Below, piece by piece: positions 53,581 to 64,000 of a stretch of 64,000 bases of DNA (position 1 is the stretch's first letter; each line of letters begins with the position of its first letter). The position numbers and the translations under genes were made by a program. The DNA is taken from contig SDUX01000010.1 in the NCBI GenBank assembly GCA_008729055.1, positions 2,867,090-2,931,089 on the forward strand. The letters run 5' to 3'. The stretch is from Pyropia haitanensis. Taxonomy: Eukaryota; Rhodophyta; Bangiophyceae; Bangiales; Bangiaceae. The notes below the pieces were generated by a model. It was not told the origin of the DNA. It ran no database searches and saw nothing but the letters and a program-made list of their open reading frames with translations.

Positions 53581-55754
53581 CGCCACGTGTGAGCGCGTGC
53601 TCGCACGGCCGTGCCCCAAACTCGCGGTACGTTCTTTCGATGTACTGTACATGGACGTGGAATCCGTGGTGGTCCGCAGGCACGCCGCCCTCGCGACACC
53701 TTGCGCGGCGGTGGTTGGGAGCGGCGAGCGCCGGGGTGGCAGCCCCCCCCACGCACCCCCCCACCCCCCGTCTGCGCTCCCCCCCACCCCGTGTCCCCCT
53801 CCCCCATCTCCTCTCCCACGGGCCACCCGCCTCGTTCCCCCCACTCGGTGTCCCCCTGCCGCCTCCACCACCGTCCTCAGCCACACCCACGGGCGACAGG
53901 GGTGCCTCCCTCCCCAGCCGGGGGGGTGGCGGCAACCGCCCGCCGCGCCGCCCCCCCGCCCGTCCACCCCCGCCGCGGCCGCCCGCCACGCCGGCGGGTC
54001 GCCCCGCCTCGCACCGCGGCGGCGGCGGTGGCCACCGCGGCGGCAGCCGCCGCAGTAGCAACGGCAGCGGCGGCAGCAGCAACACGCGGCTGCAGCGGGG
54101 AGCGGCCGTGACGGCGGCGGCGGTGTGGCGGCCGCCACGGGACGGCACGCACTCCCACCCCCTGTCCCCCATCGTCCCCCCCCCCCGCCGCCCCCCCCCC
54201 CCCCCTCCACCTCTCAGCCCTCCCCCTCGGCACTCGTAGAGTCCTCTAGCGCAGGGATACCCCCCCCCCCCCCACCCGCATCCGCTCCCGCTCCTCCACG
54301 ACGCGCGCCCACGCACGCGCGTCCACGGCGGTGCGGCCACACGCCCGCCTACCCGCACGGGGCGGCGCGGGGCCGGCCCGCCGGCGGGACCGTCACCGCC
54401 GGGTGGTCCCCCCCCATCCCGCGCCGCGACCGCGTGCGAGCGCGACGACGGCAGCCGCCGTGGGGACGCTTCACGGCAGGCCGACTCGTCCGGGCTGGCC
54501 ACCACCCCCCCCCCCCCCCCCTCCCGCAGGGCGGCCGCCCCCGCCATCCACACCCCCGCCGCTGGTTCCTCGCCGCGGCCGCCGCGCGCACCGGCGGCGT
54601 GACGCGGTGGGCGGCGCGGCAGGTCCGAGTGCCGACGATGCGAGCGCCACGGCGGCGGGCGGACCCCTCGTCGGGGGAGATCCAACCCCGATCGATCCCG
54701 GTCATCCGCACGATCGGTTTGTTCAGTCGTGCACCCGCCAAGGTCTGTACGTCTTTTTGTCGAGATTTTTCGGCACGACCCCGACGCCCACGCCCGGCCC
54801 GTCCGCCGTGGCGGCCGACCCCTCCCGCCGCCGCCGCCGCCGCCTGTCAGTCGGCAACCCGCCGAGGCGGGTCGGCCGCCACGACGCCCGCCGCCCGCCA
54901 CTGACGCCGTCGCCGCCACGCCCGCGCTCCTGCCGCGGGGCCGCTGTGTCTCCCCCACGCAGGGTTCCCCCTTCCCTCCCCTCACCCCCCTCCGCCCACC
55001 CACCGGCCGCGTCCCACCGTCCATCGCCCCAGCGGCTACGGCACTGGGTTCAGGTGGTGGCAGGCAGGCCGCGGTCTTTGTCGCTTCCCCAGCCCTCCCC
55101 CCTCTCCCCCCCAATCTCTGCTCCGTTCGTCAGCCACTATCCATGTTGCGGCGGCGGCCGTGCCCCTCCGTTGGCGGTCGGGCGCTCGTGGCGGCCCGCC
55201 GCGTCGTGGTGGAAGGTGGTGAGGTGGGGGTGGAGGAGGTGCCGCCTTTGGATTCTGGGTGGGGGCGTTGCGGACGGGAAGATTGGATGGGGGGGGGATG
55301 GCGGGGGAGGAACAGCCAGGGGTGAGTGGCGGCGGGTGGCGGCGCAGCGCCCTGAGCCGGGATAGTCCGCGGCGGGGCATCCCGCACCGGGTGCGCCCCG
55401 CAAGGGCCGTGGCCGTTGGGGTGCTGACAACCGGGCCGCCGCACAGCCGCGGCCGTGGGCGCTGGCCGAGTCGCGTGCGCCGTGACGCCCCCCACCCCGT
55501 CCCCCTCCCGTTTGGCGCACAGCCCACCCCGCGCTCCTCGTACAAAAACCACTTGCTGCAGACCGCGGGCGTCGCTGGAATCGCGACGCCCACCGTCGTC
55601 GACGTCGCCACCCCTGCCGCCTCACCCCGTGACGGGCTCGCCCACCGCCACCGTCGCTGGGCCTCTGCCGCCGCCGCTGGCGACACCCCCCGTCGCCGAC
55701 CCCCACACTGTCTTTGCCCCCTCCCCTGCCTGCCCCCTCCGCGTCTCTGACGCC
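53581..55754. other. No supported gene upstream of the malectin gene
   Basis: GC-rich, with C runs around 54180-54260 and 54505-54525. Frames on both strands are open but unremarkable. A moderately balanced stretch at 54660-54790 reads ARLNKPIVRMTGIDRGWISP on minus, which is protein-like but isolated. The last 100 bases form a C/T-rich leader. Confidence 0.4.
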
Positions 55755-55833
55755 ATGGCCCCCCCCGCCCTGACCACGCTGGCCGCCGCCGCCATGCTCG
55801 GCGCCGCCCTCGCGGCGTCTGCCGCCATCCCCA

Positions 55834-55864
<31 letters not shown>

Positions 55865-57245
55865 CCGCGCACCGGCCAGCCTCTTCCTCGTCGGCACGGG
55901 CGTCCACGCCGGCAACACGCCGTCCATCGCGGCGCCGTGGGCGGGCCTGGGCGCCACCGCCGCCGCGGCGCCCGCGGCGGTCGCCGCCGCCGCCGCCGCG
56001 CGTGCGCTGGTCGCCGCCCCGCTGCCGCTGCGGTCGGCGGTTGGGCTGCCGCCGCGGCCGATCACGGCGGCACGCCGCCGCCGTCGTGGCGGGGTGGGGC
56101 GGCTGCCGAGCACCGCGCGGCAGGCGTCGCTGCCGCCGCAGGTGCTGCCCGGCGCGCGCTCCATGTACGTCAACTGTGGGGGGCCGTTCACCACGTTTGA
56201 CGGCGCCACGTGGGTGGCCGACACGGACGGCGGCGTGCCCGCCAACAGCCCGGTCTTTTGGGTGCCGTCCGCGACCAACCTGCCGGTGCTGCTGCGGACC
56301 AACCGGTTCTCCCTAAAGACCATGACGTACACCCGCCGCGTGCCGGCCGCGTCGACGTACCGGGTGACGCTGCACTGGGCCGAGATTTTTGTGGCGGGGC
56401 CGGGCATCCGCAACATGGACGTGTTTGTGGCGGTGGACGGGGCGCAGCCCAAGGAGCTGGCCATCGGTCTCGACGTCTACGAGCGGGCCGGCAACGCCAC
56501 GCCCTACTCCCTCTCCTACCCGCCCGAAGGCACCGACGCCATGTACATTGAGGACCGGGTGGCGATCTACCTCCAGCCAACCTTCTTTGACGAGGCGGGC
56601 GAGAACCCCTTCCTCTCCGCCTTTCGGGTGGTTGAGGAGACGCCCGCGCCGACGCCGACGCCGCCGGCGGCCGCCGAGGGGGACCCCGCCGAGATTGGGG
56701 AGCTCCTCCGCGAGGCCACCACCATTGCCGACGTGGCCATCCCCGCGCGCGTCGCGGCGGCGTCGTACCTCCGCGACAAGGCCGACGCGGTCGCCACAGC
56801 CGACGCGGCGGCGGCCGCCGCCGCGCGCCTCTTCGGCGGTGCCACCGGCGGCGGCACCACCGCGGCCGCCGCCGTCACCGACGCGTACGCCGCGGTCGTC
56901 AACGCACGCGCAGAGGTGACGGCGGCGGCGGCCGGCCTCACCGGCGACGACTTCCGCACCGCCGACGCGTCGGTGACGGCGGAGCTGGCGGCGGTGCGCG
57001 GGGCGGCGGCGGCGCTATCCCCCACCGTGTGTGCCTACCTGACGGGCGAGACGGGTGGCGTGTCTGGCGCGCAAGTCGCGGCGCTCGAGGAGCGGGTGGT
57101 GTACGTGGAGCTGGCGGTGGAGCGGCTGCTGCGGTACCTCGCGGATGACCGCGCGGCGGCGGCGGCCGTGTGGGCCGCGACCGACCGGCTGGGCGAGCGG
57201 GTGGACGAGCTCCGCACGCTCGTCGGGGAGGCGCCAGAGGCGTGA
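55755..57245 (+). CDS. Secreted/ER protein with malectin (di-glucose-binding-like) domain
   Basis: A single exon of 496 residues from ATG in GACGCCATGG. The first 24 residues form a signal peptide (TTLAAAAMLGAALAASAAI). Residues of about 25-135 are Ala-rich linker. Residues of about 137-295 form a malectin fold: MYVNCGGPFTTFDGATWVAD, TMTYTRRVPAASTYRVTLHW, AEIFVAGPGIRNMDVFVAVD and FFDEAGENPFLSAFRVVEE, the typical opening, Tyr/Trp strands and closing strand. The C-terminal 200 residues are Ala/Glu/Asp-rich and predicted helical (ALEERVVYVELAVERLLRYL), possibly a coiled coil; no membrane helix or kinase follows, unlike plant malectin-like receptor kinases. Malectins bind glucose disaccharides on nascent N-glycans in the ER, and related domains bind cell-wall glycans. 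Here an extracellular or ER lectin is likely, ligand unknown. Confidence 0.85.
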
Positions 57246-57360
57246 GTGGGAGCACCACCGTACCCGACGGGCCCCACCCGGCGGTCCACACAGCACGGGG
57301 CACGGAGCGGGGGCGGGGGGGTGGTGGGCGGGGGGGGGGGGGTGAAAGGACGCCCCCAGG

Positions 57361-57366
57361 AATAAA
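57361..57366 (+). promoter_or_regulatory. Probable polyadenylation signal AATAAA
   Basis: AATAAA lies about 115 bases after the malectin-gene stop, the same distance as in the DUF202 gene. Confidence 0.6.
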
Positions 57367-59245
57367 CACACGCTACTGTACTGACGGGGACGGCCAGCCG
57401 GCTGCGGGGAGTGCTCCCCGCCGCGACGCCCGCACCGCGAGCCCCCGCCGATCGCGTCGCCCCCCCCCCCCCCCCCCCCCCCCAGCAAGGCGGTGACCGC
57501 GACGGCGGTGGGACGGTAGCGACGGCCACCACCGCCACCACCACCGCCGCCGCGCACCACACACGCTGGCGGCCGCCACGGCCGACACCCCCCCCCCCCC
57601 CCCCCCCCCGACGGTCGTTGACGAGACACGGGCGCCCCCCCCCGCGGGCACCCACCCCCCCCCCCCCCCCCCCCCCCCACCCCGCGCCGACGCCGCCACC
57701 GCCCCTGGCGGCGTGCCCCCTGCCGTGTCCGGTACGGTACGGTGTACGGCTGGCCACGGCGGCACGCGCGCCAACCCGCGGCGGGCGTGGCGCCACCCCG
57801 TTCAAACGTTTGAAATGGAAACGGGCGCCCGCGAGCGCCCCCGCCCACCGGTGCTGCCTACCCTATTAATACCCCTCCCGCCGCCGCCCCGCGGCGCACT
57901 CCCCCATCGGTGCGCGCCGCGTTGGCGGCAAGCCGCGCCCGCCGCGGTGCGCGCCTCCCCCATCGACTGGCCGGCGGCGGCGTCCCCCCCCCCCCCCCCC
58001 TCCCCCTTGTTCTCCCCACGGGGAAACAGCGTTGCCGGTCCGCCACCCCCCACCCCCCCCCCCCCTCTCCCCCCCCACCCCTCCCCCGCCCACCCCCGCC
58101 CACCCCCACCACCACGCGCCACCCCCCCCCCCCCCCCCCGCGCATCGTCGCCCGCGCCACCCGCCGACGCGTTTTTGTTTCTCCCCCCCCCCCGGGCCGC
58201 CGCCACCCGCCCAGCCGCCGCGGCGGCGACCGTTTTTTTTTTTTTTTTATCCGTGTCCCCCCCGCGCGGCGTCCCCCCCCCGGGTGGCCCCGCCCGCCGC
58301 GCGTGGCCGGTGGCTGGCGGCGGGGGGGGGGGGGGGGGGGGCGCCGCCGGTGACCAGCCGCCGTGGCGGGCGGGCCGCGGCGGCCGCCACCACCCCCTCC
58401 ACGGGTGGGGGCGCGCCCAGGCGGCTGGCGCGGCTGCACGGGCACACCTCCCGTTGGGCACCCCGGGGCGTCGCCTGTCGGGCGCAGCGACGGCCCACCG
58501 TCGCCGTCGCCGCCGCCGCCGCCGCCGCAGCCGCCGCTGCCGCCGCTGCTGCCGCCGCGGCCACCACCGGGAGCGGCGGCTGGGGTGGGTGCGCCCCCCC
58601 ACCGTCTGCGGCGTACCGGGAAGCAGCGACGGCCGCGGCGGCCGTCGGCGCCAGCCGGGCGGGCGCGCACCCCCCCCCCCCCCCTCCCCCCCACCCACCC
58701 CGCCGCTCCTCGCCGCCGACCACCAACCCGCCACGCCGCGACGGCCACGACGGCGTCGCCGCATTACCCCCCGTAGCCGCCCGTCGTTTCCGTCTGCCCC
58801 GGCCGGCCTGGCACCCCCGCCCGCCGCCGCCGTGGTCGTAGCGCCCGCCGCCCGCCGCGCCGCGGGCGCGCCACCACCCCCCACCTCTCCCCCGCCGGTA
58901 CCGACGGGCAGCGCTGCGCGCACGCACGGCCGCCGCCGTCGGCGCCAGTGTCCCCGCTCGCGGCGTGGATGGGCGTGTCTGCTGTGCGCCTGCTTCTGCT
59001 ACTCCCTTGGCAGCTCCTCTCCGACGCTCCGCTACTCCTCCCCCCCTCCTCCCCGTCGTCGTTGCTCAACTTTTGACTCCCTGCCGTGCTCTACGTCCCC
59101 CACCCCTCCTCCTCCTTGTCATCCTGACGGGGCCAAGCGGGGGTACTTTCCCTTGGTCATCTGCTTCCCATCTTGGACGCCACCGCGTCTCTCTCTAGTT
59201 CTGCGCTCCCCCCCCCCCCCCCCGCCTCGCTTCCTCTCCCCCCCC
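57367..59245. other. No supported gene; long C runs and a T tract
   Basis: Very long C runs occur at about 57460-57485, 57585-57610 and 57655-57680, and a T tract of about 16 bases at 58233-58248 reads as T on the strand of the gene at 59246. From 58970 to 59245 the plus strand is C/T-rich and G-poor, the likely leader of that gene. Confidence 0.45.
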
Positions 59246-59511
59246 ATGCGCACCGTCATGGACACCCACGCGTCCCCCCGCCCGTCCCCCCGCCGCCGTC
59301 GCCGCCGACCCGCCTCGGAGCTCACCCCCCCCCCCCCCGGGCATCCCGGCACGCCCCCCCCCCCCCCCCCACCGCCGGAACCCCCCCCCCCCCCTCCCGC
59401 CGCCCGCCGGCTACGCGGCGCGCCCCCCCCCCCCAACACTACCACCCTACCCCGGCGCTGCCCGCCGCGTCGCCGCGGCGAGCGTGCCCATCCCGGCCGA
59501 CGCGGACGGGA

Positions 59512-59548
<37 letters not shown>

Positions 59549-59831
59549 CGGCGTCGGCGCCGACGCTGACGCTGACGCCGCGGCCGCCGCGGCGGCGGAT
59601 GCCGACGCGGCCGCCGCGGCGGCCGCGTCGGCCGCCGCGGTGACCGCGATGCGTCAGCGGCTCGCCGCCCTCACCGCCGCGATGGGCGGCGGCCATCGAG
59701 CCCGCGACGGTGGGGGGGGGGGGGGGGGGTGCGGCGGCCGGCTGCGGCGGGTGTGCCGACGCGGCGCGGCGGGTGGCGGCGGCCGAGGCGGCCGCCGCCG
59801 CCGCCGCCGCGGATGCAGAGGGAGAGCGGCG

Positions 59832-59867
<36 letters not shown>

Positions 59868-62800
59868 CGCCGCCCGAGCCGAGCGGGCGGCGGCGGCAGA
59901 GGCGGCGGCGGCAGAGGCGGCGGCGGACGACCGCCGCCGTCGTGAGGCGGCCGAGGCGGCCGCCGCGGACGACCGCCGCCGTCGTGAGGCGGCCGAGGCG
60001 GCCGCCGCCGCCGCGGCGGCGGCCGCAGCAGACGAGCGGCAGCGGCGGCGGGAGGCCGAGGCGGCCGCCGCGGCGGGCCGCCGCGACCGGGACGCGGCGG
60101 CCGCCGCCGCCGCCGACGCGCACGCGGCGGCGGCGGCGGCGGTCGCGGCGGCGACCGCCGCGCGGCGGGAGCGGGAGGCGGCCGACGCGGCGGCGGCCGA
60201 CGAGCGGCAATGGCGGGGCGTGGCCGACGCGGCGGCGGCCGCCGCGGCGGCCGCCGCAGAGACCGACCGGCGGCGGCGGGAGGAGGCAGAAGCGGCGGCG
60301 GCGGCCGCGACCGCCGCCGCCGACGCGGAGCGGCAGCGGCGCGACGCGGCCGACGCGGCGGCCGCCGCCGCGGCCGCCGCCGCCGACGCGGAGCGGCAGC
60401 AGCGCGAGGCGGCCGACGCGGCCGCCGCCGCCGCCACCGCCGCCGCCGACGCGGCACACCAGCGGCGGGAGGCGGCCGAGGCGGCTGCCGCGGAGGACCG
60501 CCGTGGCCGCGACGCGGCGGCGGCGGCCGCGGCGGCGGCGCGGCACCAGCGGGCGGCGGCCGACGCGGCCGCCGCGGACGACCGCCAGCAACGGGCGGCG
60601 GCCGACGCGGCCGCCGCCGACGCGGCGGCGCGTGCCGACGCGGCGGGTGCCGCGGCGGCCGCCGCGGCAGCCGCCACGCGTCGCGCCGAGGCGGCCGCCG
60701 CGGCCGAGCGCCGCCGCCGTGCCGACGCGGACGCCGCCGCCGCCGACGCGGTCGCCGCGGCGGGTGCGGCCGCCGCCGACGCGGCAGCCGCCCGGCGCGA
60801 CGCGGACGCGGCGGCGGCGGCGGCCGCTGGGGACCGGGCCGCCGCGGCGGCGGCAGAGGCGGCGGCGGCGGCCGCCACGGCCGCCGCCACGGACGCGACG
60901 GCAGACGCGGCGGCGGCACGGGACGAGGCCGCCGCGGCGACCGCCGCCGCCGCCACCGCCGTTGCCGACGCAGACGCCCGTGCCGCGGCAGCGGTGGCCG
61001 ACGCGGCCGCCCGCGCCACGGCCGCCGACGACGCGGCGGCAGCGGCGGCCGCTGCCGCCGCGGCCGACCGGCAGCGCGCGGACGAGGCGGTGGCGGCGGC
61101 TGCCGATGCGGCCGCCGCGACGGCCGCCGCGCGCGCCGACGCGGCCGCCGCGCGCGGCGACGCGGACGCGGCGCGCGCCGACGCGGCCGCGGTGCGTGCC
61201 GACGCGGCCGTGGCGGCCGACGCGGCCGCCGCCGCCGCGGCCGCCGCGGCCGCCGCCCTTGACGCGGCGCGCGCCGACGCGGCCGCGGCGCTGGACGCGG
61301 CGCACGCGGCGACAGCGTCGGCGCGTGCCGACGCGGCCGCGGCGCTGGACGCGGCGCGCGCCGACGCGGCCGACGCTGCCACCGCCGCGGCGGCGGCGGT
61401 CGCCACGGCGCGCGCCGACGGCGCTGCCGCCGCCGCCGCGGCGGCCACGGAAGCGCGCGCCGTGGCCGCCGCCGACGCGCTCCTCCGCGACGCCGCCGCG
61501 CGGGTGGCGGCCGACGACGCGGCGGCGGCGGTGGCGGCCGCCACCGCCGACGCTGCCGCCGCGCGCGACGCGGCCGCCGCCGCCGACGCGCGCGCGGCGG
61601 CGGCGGATGCGCGCGCGGCGGCGGCGGACGCGCGGTCGGCGGCGGCCGACGCGGCCGCGTCGGCCGCGGCCGACCGGGCGCGGGGGGCCGACGCGGCGGC
61701 GGCGGCGGCGACCGCCGCCGCCGAGGCCGCCGCCGTCGTTGCCACCGTCGCGGCCGCCGCGGGCGGCCGTGCCGACGCGGCGGCGGCGGCGGCGGCGCGG
61801 CGCGCCGACGCGGCCACCGCCGCGGCCGCCGCGGCGGCGGCAGACGCGGAGCGGGGGGCGGCGGTGGCGGCGGGCCTCCGCGCCGACCTCGACGCCGCCG
61901 TCGCGGCGGTCGCGGCGGCCGCGGAACGCGAGGCGGCCGTCGTGGCGGGCCTCCGCGCCGACCTGGACGCCGCCGCCGTGGCCGCGGCGGCCGCCGCGGA
62001 GCGGCAGGCGGGCGTCGTCGCGGGCCTCCGCGCCGAGCTGGACGCCGCCCACGCGGCGGTGGCGGCCGCGACGGACGACGCGGCGGCGGCGGCGGCCGCC
62101 ACCAACGAGGCGGCCGCCGACGGCCGACGGCGGGTCGAGGCGGCGGCCGCGGCCGCCGCCGCGGCGGGGGAGGACCGCGACCGGGTGCGGGCAGACGCGG
62201 CAGCGGCGGCCGCGGCGGCGGCCGCAGCGCTGGATGCCGCGACGGAAGCGGCCGCGTCGGCCACGCGGGAGCTGCACCGCGTGCGGGGAGAGGCCGCGGC
62301 GGCCGCCGCCGACGCGGCGGCGGAGCTGTCGCGCGTACGCGCGGCCGCGGCGGCCGACGTGGACGCCGCGTTGGCACGGGTCCACGCACGACAAGCCGCG
62401 GCGGCCGTCGCTGCGGCGGCGCCCGGCCGCCCCGCCGACGTGGCGGCCGCCGCGGAAGGCGCCGCGCGGTGCGTCAGCGGCGGCGGCACGGCGGCGAGGA
62501 GCGGCAGCGACGGCGACGCGGCGGCGCGGAGCAGCGACGGCAGCTCGGACGGCGGCACCGACGGCCCGCCACCGTCGGTGAGCGACGGCGGCTCCCTGAG
62601 CGGCGCCGCCACGTCCGACGCTGGCGGCGGCAGCGACCCGCCCGCGCGCGTCGGCAACGCCCACCCCCTGGTGACCCCCCTCACTTCCGGGGAGAGCGCC
62701 GACTGGGGCAGCGACGGCGGCGGCAGCACCACCACCAGCGGCGACCGCCGCCGCCGCCGCCGCCGCCGCGACGCGCTGTCGCCAACCCCCTCCGCGGCCA

Positions 62801-63110
62801 CGACGACAGCGGTCCGCCCCGGTGCGGCGGCGGCGACGGCGGGCACCCCCCCCTCCCCCCGCCCTCCCGGCGGGCGGCGGCCGCCGTCTCGGCCGGCGAG
62901 CGGGAGCACCTCCACGCGCTCCTCGCCGCCGCCGCCGACGGCGCCGCCGACGCGGACGCGGCGGCCGCCGCGGCCGACGCGCGGGCGGCGGCGGCCGAGG
63001 CACGGGCGGCGGCGGCCGAGGCGGCGCTCGCCGCCGCGACGGGCGGCGGCGGCCGCCGGGGGGGGGGGGGGGGGGGGTGGTCGCCCGCGGCGGCCGCTAC
63101 GGGACTGGCA

Positions 63111-63160
<50 letters not shown>

Positions 63161-63780
63161 TGGGCGGCGGCGGCGGCCGCCGCCGCCGCCGCGGCGGCGA
63201 CGACGCCAGCGTCGGCGGCGGGGGTGCTGCGGACGGCGGTGACGGGGGGGGGGGAGTCGGTGGGGTGCCCGGGTGCTGCCTGCCGCCGCTGGGCGGCGGC
63301 GGTGGGGGTGGGCGGGGGGGCGGAGGGGCGGCCGGCGACGGCACCACCACGGCGGCGGCGGCGGCGGCGGCGGCGGCAGCGACGGCGGCGGTGCCGCCAC
63401 GGCGGCCGCGGCGGCCACCCGCGGCGGCGGTGGCGGCGGCCACCCGCGGCGGGGGCGGAGGGGGGGTGGGGGGGGGGGCCGCCGCGCTCGTCGACCGCCT
63501 CCTCTGCCGCCGCCACGTGCTGAGCGTCACCGCGGCGCCGCAGGGGGTGGCGCCGCCGCCGCCACCGCCGCCGCCGTCCGCGTCGGCGGCGGCTCCGTCC
63601 AAGGCGTCGGCGTCGCCGTCCAAAGCGTCGGCGGCACCGTCCAAGGCGGCGGCGTCGCCGTCCAAAGCGTCGGCGGCACCGTCCAAAGCGGCGGCCGCCA
63701 CGGAGGCGGAAAGCACACCGCGCAAGGGCAGGGGGATGGGCGGCGCCCCCGCAGGGCGTGCCCCCGCAAGAGGCTGGTGA
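59246..63780 (+). CDS. Very long Ala-rich coiled-coil protein with C-terminal PSKASA repeats
   Basis: A start at 59246 or the in-frame ATG at 59258 gives MDTHASPRPSPRRRRRRPAS and a Pro-rich head. Frame changes are required in C runs near 59330-59435 and in the G run near 59710-59728, after MRQRLAALTAAMGGG. A frame then stays open for over 900 residues of Ala punctuated at regular spacing by Glu, Asp, Arg, Gln and His (ERQRRREAEAAAA, DERQWRGVADAAA), as in a long solvent-exposed helix or coiled coil. Near 61860-62060 a unit of about 26 residues, VVAGLRADLDAAVAAVAAAA, recurs three times. An acidic Ser/Gly region (LTSGESADWGSDGGGS), a short return in another frame (AGEREHLHALLAAAADG near 62900) and five 7-residue PSKASA(S/A) repeats follow to the stop. 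Function not recognised; structural or filament-like. Confidence 0.55.
63595..63699 (+). repeat. 21-base tandem repeat, five copies
   Basis: Five in-frame units encode PSKASAS, PSKASAA, PSKAAAS, PSKASAA and PSKAAAA. The Pro-Ser-Lys periodicity resembles histone-H1-like or cytoskeleton-binding basic tails. In-frame copies support the coding call for this strand and frame. Confidence 0.85.
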
Positions 63781-64000
63781 GAGGTTGGCGGTGGCCGGGG
63801 GTGGGCGGGGGGGGGGGTGCGGAGAGCGGGCATAGTTGGAGCAACGGACCACCCGCCAGCCCTGCCGAGCGGTGGAGCGGGCGGATTGTCGGTGGGGGGG
63901 GGAGCGCGGCCGCGCGACACCCGCGCTACGGGCGCGTGGGACTGGTCTGGACGTCCGCCGCGTGCACGGGCACGCTCGCCGCTGCCGCCGCCCCCTCCCG

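Noticed and set aside
59439..63920. A 1,493-residue open frame on the minus strand
   Set aside because: It is the antisense shadow of the Ala-rich plus-strand protein. It is almost only Ala/Ser/Arg, lacks ordered motifs, and the plus strand shows regular charged spacing and in-frame 26- and 7-residue repeats.
1..64000. Bacterial origin suggested by very high GC
   Set aside because: Spliced conserved genes, AATAAA signals and eukaryote-restricted families (Romo1, RING-H2, PHD) exclude it. No operons or Shine-Dalgarno patterns were seen.

Overview
The window looks like nuclear DNA of a eukaryote with an extremely GC-rich, Ala/Gly/Pro-biased proteome. Genes carry spliceosomal introns (six GT..AG introns are supported by rejoined conserved protein sequence), AATAAA signals lie about 115-130 bases after two stop codons, and the products are eukaryotic types (a Romo1/Mgr2-like mitochondrial protein, a BolA, a DUF202/VTC-like membrane protein, RING-H2 and PHD proteins, a malectin-domain protein). 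Very high GC, compact genes with few short introns, and long C and GCC runs fit a bangiophyte red alga of the Porphyra/Pyropia kind. That is an inference; a GC-rich green alga is not excluded.

Layout: 1-3490 has no supported gene. 3491-5962 (+) is a low-complexity protein with a Cys-rich C-terminal domain. 8258-10764 (-) is a xylulokinase of the FGGY family with one intron. 13020 onward (+) begins an Ala-rich protein with an N-terminal membrane anchor, followed by about 2 kb of triplet-like sequence. 16043-17062 (-) is Romo1/Mgr2. 17-22.7 kb is poor in genes and holds an FkbM methyltransferase relic, a minisatellite and a possible reverse-transcriptase fragment. 22753-23830 (+) is a DUF202 (VTC-like) protein with a 19-base microexon. 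24363-26702 (-) is a cytochrome P450-like protein that lacks the haem-ligand Cys. 29479-30977 (+) is a membrane-anchored RING-H2 protein. 43765 down to about 32380 (-) is a very long, mostly disordered PHD-finger protein. 45163-45845 (+) is unknown; 46962-47695 (+) is BolA; 48310-49624 (-) is an unknown coiled-coil/SA-repeat protein; 51473-52622 (+) is a TPMT-type methyltransferase; 52740-53580 is a GC-poor transposon-like island; 55755-57245 (+) is a secreted malectin-domain protein; 59246-63780 (+) is a huge Ala-rich coiled-coil protein.

The genes are independent eukaryotic transcription units on both strands, with no operon logic and no evident shared pathway. At least seven genes read cleanly only if the frame is changed inside, or very near, a long C/G run. 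Either the assembly has homopolymer-length errors or these loci are broken. Because almost every frame is open in such GC-rich DNA, I called genes only from conserved motifs, splice-consistent joins, or clear changes in amino-acid texture, and I left long shadow frames out. No tRNA, rRNA or CRISPR array was recognised.
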